NCBI GenBank assembly: GCA_010672585.1
Contig: JAAHGF010000007.1
Span: 102,757-155,734, forward strand
DNA length: 52,978 bases
Direction of reading: 5' to 3'
Source: Okeania sp. SIO1I7
GTDB taxonomy: Bacteria > Cyanobacteriota > Cyanobacteriia > Cyanobacteriales > Microcoleaceae
Positions 27,121 through 35,449 of this stretch are shown here, piece after piece (the stretch's first letter is position 1; every line of letters starts with the position of its first letter). The notes under the pieces are model-generated. The model did no database searches. It saw nothing but the letters and a program-made list of their open reading frames with translations, and had not been told where the DNA came from. Both the position numbers and the translations under genes were made by a program.

Positions 27121-28272
27121 TTAATTTTGATTTTCTAAAAGTTCTAAAAATTCATCCACAACTTTATTAGGTTCTCTGTAGCATTTTTTGGAGTCAAATC
27201 GATAAACCCTCACACCATTCTGCTCAAAATATTTTTCTATTTCTTGTTCTTTTACTCGTCTTTCAGGTGTATGAAATAGACCATCAATTTCGAGTATTCC
27301 CCACTTAAGTCCTTTGGCAGTTTTATAGCAAATTAGAAAATCTGGTTCTTGATTTTCTCTTCCGTTTATTGTGGTAAGACGGGCGATACTATTGGGAAAA
27401 AAAAGTAAGCCTCTTGCGTCAAGTACTTGGGCTATCTTAACTTCTGATTCAAAGCGAAAAAGCAGATTTTCCAATGTAAGCATATTGTCTCTCTTTATAT
27501 TTTTTAATCTGCTGTTATTTAATGATAATAATTCGAGCATAGTACCTATAATTTTAGCATTATCTAATCTAGATCTCGTTAAATTTGCACCTGCTAAATT
27601 AGCATAGGTTAAATCAGCATTAGTTAAGTTAGCTCCTTCAAGGTCAGCGCAAGATAAATTTGCTTCACGTAAATCTGTATTTTCAAGGTATGAACCTCCA
27701 AGGTTTGCATCACAGAAAAAAGCACAAGAGAGTTTAGCATTAGTTAAGTCGGCGTTAGTTAAGTCGGCATAACTAAAATTAGCTCCAGTCAAATTTGCAT
27801 CACTCAAATTTGCTTCACTAAAGTTTGTATGGGCACTAAGGAACCTTGTACCGACACTAAACAAGTTGGCATACATCAAGTTAGCACCATGTAAGTTGGC
27901 CTCCGTAAGATTTGCGGATCTCAAGTTGGCATACATCAAGTTAGCACCACTCAAATTAGCTTCCTCTAAGCCAGCATCACTCAAGTTGGCATACATCAAG
28001 TTGGCTTCACTCAAATTGGCTTCACACAAAATTGCATTACTCAAGTTGACATTACTCAAGTTAGCACCACTCAAATTGGCTTCATACAAATTGGCTTCAC
28101 ACAAATTGGCACTACTCAAATTGGCATTACTCAAGTCTGCTTCATCTAAGTCGGCTTTACTCAAATTAGCACTACTCAAATTGGCATTACTCAAGTTAGC
28201 ATTACTGAACTCAACACCCCTAAAATTTCTCTCCCCACTGTTATAACGCTTCAAAAGTTCTTCAGCATCCAT
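27121..28272 (-). CDS. Pentapeptide-repeat protein with C-terminal PD-(D/E)XK nuclease-like domain
   Basis: The 383-residue product starts at MDAEELLKRYNSGERNF (ATG 28272), the usual start for this class; an upstream ATG adds 18 atypical residues. About 45 A(N/D)Lxx pentapeptides (residues about 20-245) form a right-handed beta helix. The C-terminal about 130 residues carry LFFPNSIARL, QEPDFLICYKTAKGLKWGIL, then EIDGLFHTPERRVKE. The order PD-x(12 or so)-E-x-D is that of a PD-(D/E)XK nuclease core, and a following RVYRFDSK strand fits. The nuclease assignment is by motif only. The cellular role is unknown; cyanobacterial pentapeptide fusions are diverse. Confidence 0.85.
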   Translation of the reverse strand: MDAEELLKRYNSGERNFRGVEFSNANLSNANLSSANLSKADLDEADLSNANLSSANLCEANLYEANLSGANLSNVNLSNAILCEANLSEANLMYANLSDAGLEEANLSGANLMYANLRSANLTEANLHGANLMYANLFSVGTRFLSAHTNFSEANLSDANLTGANFSYADLTNADLTNAKLSCAFFCDANLGGSYLENTDLREANLSCADLEGANLTNADLTYANLAGANLTRSRLDNAKIIGTMLELLSLNNSRLKNIKRDNMLTLENLLFRFESEVKIAQVLDARGLLFFPNSIARLTTINGRENQEPDFLICYKTAKGLKWGILEIDGLFHTPERRVKEQEIEKYFEQNGVRVYRFDSKKCYREPNKVVDEFLELLENQN

Positions 28273-28479
28273 ATCAAATCTCACATTATTAACAACTACT
28301 ATATTATAATTCCAAAAGCCAAACAAATAATATTTTCATTCTCAGAGCGATCGCTCTGACAAAACTATAACGTTTGAGTAAAATAACGATGCTAACCAAA
28401 GCTTCATTTATGACTCCTAATATTTCCAATTAATTCATAGTATAATAATCTTAGTAAAACTTGTGAATAGCAAAAAATT

Positions 28480-28809
28480 TTGAGCATACAATTTTTCTGT
28501 TCTTACCTAAACAGTGATGTTGAATTAACAAATGAAAGAGAACTTCATATTACTGAAAAACACCCAGATTTAGGTAGAGGATATCAACAGCTAATTGCTG
28601 ATACCTTACTTGATCCTAATGAAGTTAGATGTGATGTACGGTTTGAAAATACAATCTTATTATCAAGGTGGTATCCTAATATTCGTAAAGGTAGGTACAT
28701 TGTGGTAGCTGTTGTCACTGATACTGTTCCAGAAGAACGCAATTGGATTGTAACTGCTTACCTCACTCTCAAAATTACTCAAGGAGAAGTTATATGGACT
28801 CGAAATTAA
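28480..28809 (+). CDS. Putative toxin nuclease of PBECR-like type
   Basis: A 109-residue basic protein. The block DVELTNERELHITEKHPDLG with a conserved His pair, then FENTILLSRWYPNIRKGRYIVVAVV and NWIVTAYLTLKITQGEVIW, resembles a widespread small family of Barnase/EndoU/ColicinE5/RelE-like predicted RNases (PBECR). The start is TTG at 28480, the only candidate after the upstream TAG. Its 3' end overlaps the DUF2283 gene by 16 bp, an arrangement seen for toxin-antitoxin pairs. Fold assignment is from memory and should be treated as tentative. Confidence 0.7.
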   Translation: MSIQFFCSYLNSDVELTNERELHITEKHPDLGRGYQQLIADTLLDPNEVRCDVRFENTILLSRWYPNIRKGRYIVVAVVTDTVPEERNWIVTAYLTLKITQGEVIWTRN

Positions 28810-29033
28810 CTTTTGAATATGACCGTATTGGAGATATTTTTTATATCAATAAATGCACTCCATATCCAGAACAAGAATCAACAGAAATTGACTATGGAGT
28901 TGTTGCTCGTTTCAACCCGGAAACAAATGAAATTGAAAATTTGGAAGTAATGTTTTTCTCAAAAAGACTATCGGAAAAAAACTGGTTTGAATTGCCCATT
29001 AATGCAGATTTTAGTTTGGTAGGATTAAGCTAA
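28794..29033 (+). CDS. DUF2283 domain protein, putative antitoxin
   Basis: A 79-residue protein starting at ATG 28794 behind AAGGAGAAGTTAT; an in-frame upstream ATG lies deep inside the preceding gene. The pattern LTFEYDRIGDIFYINKC, then VVARFNPETNEIENLEVMFF and FELPINADF, is the DUF2283 signature. Members are usually encoded next to a small toxin-like gene (DUF4258 or PBECR-like), so it is probably the antitoxin of the overlapping gene at 28480-28809. Confidence 0.83.
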   Translation: MDSKLTFEYDRIGDIFYINKCTPYPEQESTEIDYGVVARFNPETNEIENLEVMFFSKRLSEKNWFELPINADFSLVGLS

Positions 29034-29120
29034 AAAAATCAGGTTTGGCTGAATGTATACAATAACTTTTTAGTAAGATTTATTCTGGTTCAATAAAGCT
29101 TTTATGGCGTACCAAAAGCA

Positions 29121-29188
29121 GTAGCTGTTAACGCAGTTCCTCCGGAGGAGGCTAGCTGATTGCTGAATGCTGAATGCTGAATGCTTAC
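29121..29188. repeat. R1 element, right half only
   Basis: GTAGCTGTTAACGCAGTTCC, TCCGGAGGAGGCTAGCTGAT, then TGCTGAATGCTGAATGCTGA and ATGCTTAC. It matches the right half of R1 copy D (42985-43067). The left half is missing, so it is a truncated copy lying just upstream of xseA. Confidence 0.75.
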
Positions 29189-29270
29189 TATCATACTGAT
29201 TTTTTTGACCTTTGAATTCCATCTATTGTAAACTTTACCCACAATAACGAAGGAAACAAAACTATTATCA

Positions 29271-30455
29271 ATGACTCTCAATCTTTCCAATCAATTCATA
29301 GAAGAATCTCCCTTATCAGTTGCAGGAATTACCTTTTATATCCAAGACATTTTCGAAGAAGACTACCAACTTCAACAAATATCAGTTATTGGAGAAGTCT
29401 CTAGCGCCAAGCTAAATTCAGGAAACTTATATTTCACACTTTCTGAACCAGATAATTCTGCTTCTATTCCCTGTGCTATTTGGAGGAATACTCTCAAAAA
29501 TATTCATCATCAACCTGAAAAAGGAGAACAAATAATTGTCACAGGTAGAATTAGTCTCTATCCTCCTAGAGGCGACTATAAATTAATAGTTAATACTGTT
29601 TCTCTTGCTGGAGAGGGAATACAAAATCTCCGCTATTTACAACTGCGTTCCCGTCTAGAAAAAGAAGGTTTATTTGACCAAGAAAATAAACTAACTCTCC
29701 CCAAATTTCCCAAAACAATTGCCGTTGTTACCTCGGATACTGCTGCTGCCTGGGGAGATATTCAACGGACAATTAAACAACGTTATCCTCTGGTAAAAAT
29801 TTTATTATCGCCAACTTTTGTACAGGGAGAATTTGCTCCTACTGCTATAGTTGAAGCCATAAAAAAAGTAGAATTAGACGGACGTGCCGAAGTAATAATT
29901 TTGGCTAGAGGTGGTGGAGCAGTAGAAGATTTATCCTGTTTTAATGATGAAAGAGTTGTTCGAGTTATTGCTGATTGTAAAATTCCAATTATTACGGGTA
30001 TTGGTCATCAAAGAGATGAAACTTTAGCAGATTTAGTGGCAGATTATTCTGCTCATACTCCCACCGCAGCAGCAGAAAAAGTTGTGCCAGACCAAAATCA
30101 ACTTTATGACGAACATTGTCAAAGAGTTGAAAGAATTATTGATGCTTTGAGAACTAAGTTTAATGAGGAAAAGGCAAGTTTAAAGTCTCTGAAAAATCGT
30201 CTGAAAAATATTCCCCAAACTTCCAAAACTTTAGACAAGGCAAATTTTAAATGTCAGATATTAAGGCAAAAGTTAGCGGCACTTGACCCTAAAGCTGTTT
30301 TATCTAGAGGTTATGCAGTGGTGCAAGAAAATAATGGTAAGTTAGTAAATTCAACGTCGGATTTAATGGCAGACCAAGAATTGATTATTCAGTTAAATAG
30401 TGGTAAGGTAAAAGTTAAAATTATGGATATTTTTGAATCTGAGAGTATGGAGTAA
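29271..30455 (+). CDS. xseA: Exodeoxyribonuclease VII large subunit
   Basis: A 394-residue catalytic subunit of the ssDNA exonuclease that works in repair and recombination. The N-terminal OB fold reads [21 protein letters not shown] and CAIWRN, and the nuclease domain carries [61 protein letters not shown] and [10 protein letters not shown] coiled-coil helix follows, and the C-terminal [14 protein letters not shown] is typical. It is four codons upstream of xseB, forming the usual operon. Start is ATG 29271. Confidence 0.96.
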   Translation: MTLNLSNQFIEESPLSVAGITFYIQDIFEEDYQLQQISVIGEVSSAKLNSGNLYFTLSEPDNSASIPCAIWRNTLKNIHHQPEKGEQIIVTGRISLYPPRGDYKLIVNTVSLAGEGIQNLRYLQLRSRLEKEGLFDQENKLTLPKFPKTIAVVTSDTAAAWGDIQRTIKQRYPLVKILLSPTFVQGEFAPTAIVEAIKKVELDGRAEVIILARGGGAVEDLSCFNDERVVRVIADCKIPIITGIGHQRDETLADLVADYSAHTPTAAAEKVVPDQNQLYDEHCQRVERIIDALRTKFNEEKASLKSLKNRLKNIPQTSKTLDKANFKCQILRQKLAALDPKAVLSRGYAVVQENNGKLVNSTSDLMADQELIIQLNSGKVKVKIMDIFESESME

Positions 30456-30459
30456 AAAA

Positions 30460-30657
30460 ATGGAATTTGATTATGAGGAAACTGTCGTTAATATTGAAGA
30501 GATTATTGCTGAAATTGAATCAGGGGAATTAACATTAGAGGAAGTATTTGAAAAATTTTCTCTTGCTGTGGCAGATTTGCAAAAGTGCGAAGCTTTTCTC
30601 TCTCAAGGTCAACAACAAATGAATTTATTAATTGAAACTTTAGAGGATGATTTTTAG
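30460..30657 (+). CDS. xseB: Exodeoxyribonuclease VII small subunit
   Basis: A 65-residue helical hairpin protein ([20 protein letters not shown], then [26 protein letters not shown]). It binds the coiled coil of XseA and is needed for exonuclease VII activity. ATG 30460 lies 4 bp after the xseA stop, so translation is probably coupled; an upstream in-frame ATG would overlap xseA by 23 bp. A decayed copy of its last about 55 bp follows 140 bp downstream. Confidence 0.93.
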   Translation: MEFDYEETVVNIEEIIAEIESGELTLEEVFEKFSLAVADLQKCEAFLSQGQQQMNLLIETLEDDF

Positions 30658-30798
30658 GAGGTCTGGCACACAAGGATTTTGCCACGAATGTACGGATTAA
30701 TATGGATAAATCTTTGGATTTTGCCACGAATATCACACAAGGATTTTGCCACGGATGTACGGATTAATATGGAGATTAATATGGATAAACATCTGGAG

Positions 30799-30857
30799 AT
30801 TTTCTCTCTCAAGGTCAACAAAAAATGAATTTCTTAATTGAAATTTTAGAGGATAGT
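30799..30857 (+). pseudogene. Decayed duplicate of the xseB 3' end
   Basis: TTCTCTCTCAAGGTCAACAA, AAAATGAATTTCTTAATTGA and AATTTTAGAGGATAG match 30594-30650 inside xseB with a few substitutions. Between the two lie two imperfect copies of a CACAAGGATTTTGCCACG..GTACGGATTAATATGGA unit (30668-30790), probably an inserted short repeat. Confidence 0.8.
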
Positions 30858-30917
30858 GAGCTACAGTTTAATACTAATCTATCTTCCCTATTTCCTACTC
30901 CCTAAAACTAATAATTA

Positions 30918-31523
30918 TCAAAATGAAAATTTACCATTAATTAGTAATTTTTCCTCATCCCCTTTCTGAATTTCAAAATTTCCAAAAGACTCTTCTTTTA
31001 ATATTGGAGAAATTAATACTACATCAGTAAATTGATTTAAAGACAAATCTTTTTCACAAGACAACCCCCTGTTTATAGGATAAAATTCCTCTTTTGTACT
31101 GTTATTTACTTCCAGGAAAAATATCGCTGGCATTTCTGGATTTGTGAAATAAGAACTGTGCATATAGATAGTGAAACTTTTACCAGATAAATTGTATTTA
31201 GGTTGATATAATTCAAAATCTTTTTTCTCTATCTCTGAAAGTTTACCTCTAAAAGCTATTCCATAAGGGGAACCAGATTTATTTCTGAAATTATCCACCC
31301 TTTGATGAAATTTAACAAAGTTATTCTGGGATTCTTCTCTACTTCTAAGATATATTAGTTCTAAATAATTTTTCTCAAAAAAAATAAACCTTGAACTGGT
31401 TCCTTGTTCAGTATGCTCCCTAATTTCAGAAGGAGAAAAACCTAGTGATGATATTTGATTTATCGCATCCGCATCATCTTCAACTATTCTAAAAATATGG
31501 TCTACTTCCAGATTTTCATACAT
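30918..31523 (-). CDS. VOC / glyoxalase-like domain protein
   Basis: A 201-residue protein. The start EVDHIFRIVEDDADAINQIS, then GFSPSEIREHTEQGTSSRFI and FFEKNYLELIYL, is characteristic of the Glyoxalase_3-like subgroup of the vicinal-oxygen-chelate fold: first metal-ligand His in the first strand, Glu in the fourth. Only one full beta-alpha-beta-beta-beta module is obvious, and the C-terminal half is diverged. Enzyme activity is unknown; it could be a dioxygenase, isomerase or resistance protein. It stands alone on the minus strand. Confidence 0.75.
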   Translation of the reverse strand: MYENLEVDHIFRIVEDDADAINQISSLGFSPSEIREHTEQGTSSRFIFFEKNYLELIYLRSREESQNNFVKFHQRVDNFRNKSGSPYGIAFRGKLSEIEKKDFELYQPKYNLSGKSFTIYMHSSYFTNPEMPAIFFLEVNNSTKEEFYPINRGLSCEKDLSLNQFTDVVLISPILKEESFGNFEIQKGDEEKLLINGKFSF

Positions 31524-31666
31524 ACTTTCAATCCTCTTTAAAGTTTTGGTAGTAGTATAAGCGATCGCTAAGAAAAAATCAATTCCTTAAATATCGGTTT
31601 TTTTACTTTTATGGTCGATCGTTCCCACACTTTCTCAATGCACTACCAAATATTTAATTTTAATTC

Positions 31667-32231
31667 GGCTTTGTTGCATGAAAGTATATAGCTAACGCAC
31701 TTGCTCTGCATATGTACTTAATAACGTGCGGAAACTGCTGTAACTATTGGACAATAGTTAAATCGAAAATATCAGTTTGACATAAAAAGCTGAAACTTTT
31801 ACCTGTAAAAGCTTTGAGGTTTAATCAGTAGTTCGATAACTATTGGACAATAGATAAATAGAACATCAATAATCGCGAAACAGTGCGATTAAGCTGTCGC
31901 CACCATCCTCCGCTAACGCTTTCTCAGCAGAGCAATAACTATTGGACAATAGTTAAATCGAAAATATCAGTTTGACATAAAAGGTTGAAACTATTATCTG
32001 TAAAAGCTTTGAGGTTTAATCAGTAGTTCGATAACTATTGGACAATAGATAAATAGAACATCAATAATCGCGAAACAGTGCGATTAAGCTGTCGCCACCA
32101 TCCTCCGCCAACGCTTTCTCAGCAGAGCAATAACTATTGTCCAATAGTTAAATAGAACATCAATAATCGCGAAACAGAGCGATATAGCTGCGGAATGGAT
32201 GTTAAGAACACTACTTTCATGCAACAAAGCC
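31667..32231. mobile_element. Non-autonomous element with 20-bp perfect terminal inverted repeats
   Basis: The left end GGCTTTGTTGCATGAAAGTA (31667-31686) is the exact reverse complement of 32212-32231. GGCTTTGTTG ends are known from transposase-encoding insertion sequences of the IS903/IS5 and IS6 groups. The 565 bp inside encode no transposase and instead hold the 195-bp palindrome repeats. No clear target duplication is seen at the flanks. It is best explained as a deletion derivative or cargo-carrying MITE. Confidence 0.8.
31741..32198. repeat. 195-bp tandem repeat carrying AACTATTG-CAATAGTT palindromes
   Basis: Units start at 31741 and 31936, and a partial third at 32131, exactly 195 bp apart. 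Each full unit has two near-identical palindromic sites, AACTATTGGACAATAGTT and AACTATTGGACAATAGAT, with the block ATCAATAATCGCGAAACAG between them and the next unit. Five such sites occur in all. They look like binding sites for a dimeric protein or recombination/replication sites; none is known to me. Confidence 0.88.
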
Positions 32232-32503
32232 ATGTAAAGTAGTCAAGTGAACAAAAAATAAGGGTGGTGGTGCATAGTAATGGTAGAGAGAGTGTGGGGA
32301 GATGGGGAGATGGGGAGATGGGGGGATGGGGAGTGTGGGAGAAATTAAAAAATATATATCTTCACCATTACCATGCAGGACTACCAAAATAAGGTCTCAA
32401 GTCTCCCCCTTTTAAAGAGATAAAAAAATTTCCATTGTATTCAAAGTTCCCATAGCTTCAGCCAGAGGTACTGATAACTATAAACTGAAATGACTCCTGA
32501 ATC
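32232..32503. other. Spacer with GGGGAGATG microsatellite
   Basis: GGGGAGATGGGGAGATGGGG repeats at 32297-32334. No gene. Confidence 0.5.
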
Positions 32504-32731
32504 CTACCACTTATCCAACTTTTTCGCCATCGCCTCTGCATGACTCCACCACTTCTGACCTCCTGACCAAATTCGTGAAGGTAAATGACCAACTGGTGCC
32601 CAATTTCTAAACTTAAATCCGCGATCGCGAAAGTGCAAATTATAAGTCAACCAACCAACCTGACTACAAAACTCCCCATAATCTTCATTCACACTTTCAT
32701 AAATCTGTTTTTGCACGCTAAACCCAAACCT
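32504..32731 (-). pseudogene. C-terminal part of a GUN4 domain, cut off by the TnpB element
   Basis: The minus-strand frame reads RFGFSVQKQIYES, then VGWLTYNLHF, FKFRNWAPVGHLPS and a Trp/Lys-rich tail. This is the second half of a GUN4 domain (porphyrin-binding, activator of Mg-chelatase in the free-standing protein). The first half, ending WVKYSQG, is at the end of the kinase gene on the other side of the TnpB element. A GTG at 32716 could in principle start a 70-residue peptide, but it lies inside the conserved FSVQK motif, so the fragment is a disrupted gene end, not a gene. Confidence 0.85.
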
Positions 32732-33970
32732 GCTTCATAAAAACGATATAAAACGTCATAATATGACATTTTACTGTTTACTTCCTGCTTCCACTGAGGC
32801 CGTCGGCGGTTACTCATCCACAGGCATTAACGGTCAAGCCGACCGCATTCCTTAAATTTATACTGGCGTTTAAGTCTCTATCCATTGACAAGCCACATTC
32901 AGGGCAGTCATAAGTTCTCAAATGCAAGGGCATATCCTGAACATGACCACACCTACTGCAAGTCTTTGATGATGGAAAAAATCTATCAACTACCACTAGC
33001 TCAGAACCGTACCATTCGCACTTATATTCTAGCTGTCGCCTGAATTCATAAAATCCTTGGTCGGCTATTGATTTAGCCAGCTTATGATTGCGTAACATTC
33101 CGCTGACATTCAAATCTTCAATTGACACAGTGCCGTGGTTTTTGGCTAAATATGTTGTCAATTTATGAAGTGCATTATGACGGATGTTGGCTATCTTTCT
33201 ATGCAACTTGGCTATCTTGAGTTGTGCCGCCCTCCAGTTAGCAGAACCTAACTCTTTATGACGATTTAGGTATTGCAGCCTAGACAACTTATCTTCAAAT
33301 CTCTGATAAGATTTCACACTTTCAAACACTTGACCGTCACTTAATGTCGCTAGTGTTTTCACTCCCAAATCTACACCGATAACATCAGTTTTTTTTGCTG
33401 TGCTTATGGCGTGAAATTCATAGCTACAGCTAAGATACCAATCGCCTGCTTGTCTACTAATGGTTATTTTTTTAGTTGTTGCTTCAATGGGTTCATAAGT
33501 TTTGACAATACCAATAAAAGGTAATTTGTGACTCCATCCGTTTAATTCTATTAGTTTTCCGCAGTTATCAATTGTAAAGGAATCATGTTTACCTTTCTTC
33601 TTAAACCTTGGGCGTTTACCCAACCCTTGAAAAAACCTTTTAAATGCCTCGCCCAAATGGATGAAAGCATATTGATAAACTTTAGACGATAAGTTCTTCA
33701 TCCAGGGATAAAGAGGTTTTGTATGGTTAGTAAAAACTTCTCTAAGCTTACGAGGATTTGGCTTATAACCATCCCTGTAAGCAGCATTCCATAAACTTAA
33801 ACCCCAGTTATAAACCCATCTTGAATAACCTGCGTGTTGGGCTAAGAGCGTTTTTTGCTTATTATTTAACTTGAGCTTGGTTCTAATGGACTTCATATAT
33901 GGGTCAGATCGGTCTGCCTAATAGTACGCTTTGTAACGTATTATATGTTTATTCTTTGATTAAGTCAATA
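32732..33970 (-). mobile_element. IS200/IS605-type element with tnpB only, inserted in a kinase-GUN4 gene
   Basis: The boundaries are inferred from the interrupted protein: removing about 1.24 kb joins AGT CAG GGG to AGG TTT GGG and restores WVKYSQGRFGFSVQK, the standard GUN4 sequence. Exact ends are uncertain by a few bases (AG is shared). There is no target duplication, as expected for this superfamily. The minus-strand 3' end holds the palindrome GTCATA-A-TATGAC (32755-32767), a likely right-end hairpin. No tnpA Y1 transposase is present. A guide RNA overlapping the tnpB 3' end (about 32732-32900) is expected by analogy, not seen directly. Confidence 0.85.
32814..33896 (-). CDS. tnpB: TnpB, RNA-guided endonuclease of an IS200/IS605-type element
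   Basis: A 360-residue TnpB (OrfB). The N-terminal segment MKSIRTKLKLNNKQKTLLAQ is the family start. The RuvC-like nuclease residues are Asp176 in GVDLGVKTLAT, Glu260 in SIEDLNV and Asp341 in RDLNASINL. A zinc finger of four cysteines (313, 316, 331, 334: CSRCG and CPECG) lies between the last two. Length is complete and all catalytic residues are present, so it may be active. TnpB proteins cut DNA next to a short motif using an RNA from the element's right end and help the element persist. It lies inside the GUN4 domain of a host kinase gene. Confidence 0.95.
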   Translation of the reverse strand: MKSIRTKLKLNNKQKTLLAQHAGYSRWVYNWGLSLWNAAYRDGYKPNPRKLREVFTNHTKPLYPWMKNLSSKVYQYAFIHLGEAFKRFFQGLGKRPRFKKKGKHDSFTIDNCGKLIELNGWSHKLPFIGIVKTYEPIEATTKKITISRQAGDWYLSCSYEFHAISTAKKTDVIGVDLGVKTLATLSDGQVFESVKSYQRFEDKLSRLQYLNRHKELGSANWRAAQLKIAKLHRKIANIRHNALHKLTTYLAKNHGTVSIEDLNVSGMLRNHKLAKSIADQGFYEFRRQLEYKCEWYGSELVVVDRFFPSSKTCSRCGHVQDMPLHLRTYDCPECGLSMDRDLNASINLRNAVGLTVNACG

Positions 33971-35265
33971 CTCCCCTGACTGTACTTCACCCACAGGCGA
34001 TCGATAGTCAGCAAATCTTCACAAGGCAAATTATCAATATCATCCCGAAACAAATAACTTTTTCTCCTCTTCCCCAAAACTTCACATAAAACTGCCCATG
34101 TTTCCATATCCGCTTCCCGCCACTTTTGCACTGCCAACAAATACTGCAATTTCCCATACTCTACCCCCACTGCCGAAATTAACTCATTTTCATCCAGTGT
34201 CAAAACTTGCGGAATAAACCTCCCTACCAAACTCTGAACCGATGGCAACACAGACAACTTTTGATTTACCAACGCCAAAGACTCTATATTTTTCACAGGT
34301 TGCCTGACAATACTAGAGCGAGACTCCAATACCTCCAAAACTTGTTCCGCTGTCTGATAGCGTTGACTCACAGAATTTTGCAACAACTTATCTAATATAT
34401 TGCCGAGATGTTGACTCACACTACTGCCACTCGGCAAAAAATCTCGCCATCTCCAACAGTCGTTAACAACGTCAAACATATCCCACGGCGCAACATTCGT
34501 CAGTAAATGAATGCAAGTTACACCCAAACTAAATAAGTCACTTGCTGGCAGTGCTTTCCCCCTGGTTTGCTCCGGTGCCATATATTCCGGACTACCAATA
34601 ACAGTACCAGTACGAATTAAAGCTGTACCTGTCAGCAGTTTCGCCACGCCAAAATCAATTAATACAAATTCTCCCACTTTTCCTAATTTTTCCCCTGCTC
34701 TATTTTCTCCTGGTAGGTGGGGTGGTTTTTGATAATTAATAGGTGGGGAAGTACGACGAATAATATTTTCTGGTTTAATATCCCGATGAATAATTTGATA
34801 TTGATGAATAAACCGCAATACTGGCAGTAACTCCCGCAAAAATTGCCATATTTGTTCTTCGTTGAAGAGACCTTCTTGTAATTCTTGCTTCAGTGTCAAA
34901 CCTTGAATATATTCCTGCACCAAATACAAATTTTGATTGTATTGAAAATGGTCTAAAAGCAGAGGAATTTGTTGATGTTGTCCCAACTGCCCTAACCTCA
35001 TTACCTCTTGCCGAAATAATCTAGCTGTTGTGTGATGACTTTCGGGGTCGAGGGTGGAAAATGATATTTGCTTGAGAATACATGGGAGCTTCATAGGATG
35101 TTGTTCGTCTACGCCCAAAAATGTTTTGCCAAAGCTTCCCTGACCAACTTTTTTCAGGAGACGATAGCGCCTGTGGAGGAGTAGGGGCGATCGGCAACTC
35201 TGGCAATAGGTTGCTGTGTCAGGATTTTCAGGATTGGGACATAGAGGATTAACGCAATAACTCAT
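33949..35265 (-). CDS. 4-Cys Ser/Thr protein kinase with truncated GUN4 domain
   Basis: A 438-residue reading frame. The N-terminal zinc ribbon (Cys 4, 9, 21, 24) marks the cyanobacterial 4-Cys kinase family. The Hanks-type kinase domain has VGQGSFGKTF (ATP loop), Lys66 in ILKQISF, HRDIKPENI (catalytic), IDFGVAKL (Mg-binding) and GSPEYMAPEQTRG (activation segment end). Residues about 335-432 are the first half of a GUN4 domain (VGVEYGKLQYLLAVQKWREAD, then LPCEDLLTIDRLWVKYSQG). The last seven residues (SIDLIKE) come from the inserted TnpB element. The kinase part is intact and may work; the sensory GUN4 domain is lost. The intact protein would be about 507 residues. Confidence 0.93.
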   Translation of the reverse strand: MSYCVNPLCPNPENPDTATYCQSCRSPLLLHRRYRLLKKVGQGSFGKTFLGVDEQHPMKLPCILKQISFSTLDPESHHTTARLFRQEVMRLGQLGQHQQIPLLLDHFQYNQNLYLVQEYIQGLTLKQELQEGLFNEEQIWQFLRELLPVLRFIHQYQIIHRDIKPENIIRRTSPPINYQKPPHLPGENRAGEKLGKVGEFVLIDFGVAKLLTGTALIRTGTVIGSPEYMAPEQTRGKALPASDLFSLGVTCIHLLTNVAPWDMFDVVNDCWRWRDFLPSGSSVSQHLGNILDKLLQNSVSQRYQTAEQVLEVLESRSSIVRQPVKNIESLALVNQKLSVLPSVQSLVGRFIPQVLTLDENELISAVGVEYGKLQYLLAVQKWREADMETWAVLCEVLGKRRKSYLFRDDIDNLPCEDLLTIDRLWVKYSQGSIDLIKE

Positions 35266-35360
35266 TCAGATATCGGTTTGAGATTTTAGATTTTTGTCTA
35301 GGGGGTTTACAAATATAATTTAATAATGCTATATTAGTTTACTGTAAGAAAAATATGTAT

Positions 35361-35434
35361 GGCGAGCGTGGCCAAGTGGTTAAGGCAGTGGTTTGTGGTT
35401 CCACCATTCGTGGGTTCGAGTCCCATCGTTCGCC
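35361..35434 (+). tRNA. tRNA-His (GTG)
   Basis: A complete cloverleaf: acceptor GCGAGCG with CGTTCGC, D arm GCC..GGC, anticodon loop TTGTGGT with anticodon GTG, and T arm GTGGGTTCGAGTCCCAT. G at 35361 is the extra G-1 typical of tRNA-His, opposite C73 at 35434. CCA is not encoded. It is single and flanked by an insertion-sequence-like remnant on its 3' side. Confidence 0.97.
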
Positions 35435-35449
35435 CTTTGTTAAGTTATA

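Noticed and set aside
27866-28246. Lys/Leu-rich plus-strand frame opposite the pentapeptide gene
   Set aside because: It is the antisense shadow of the pentapeptide repeats; its regularity comes from the A(N/D)LxX codons on the other strand.
31741-32198. Plasmid iteron origin
   Set aside because: The palindromes and 195-bp spacing could suggest iterons, but no replication initiator gene is near and the array lies within insertion-sequence-like inverted ends.
32504-32716. Independent 70-residue gene
   Set aside because: Its GTG start lies in the middle of a conserved GUN4 motif and the upstream part of that domain is found across the TnpB element, so it is a severed gene end.
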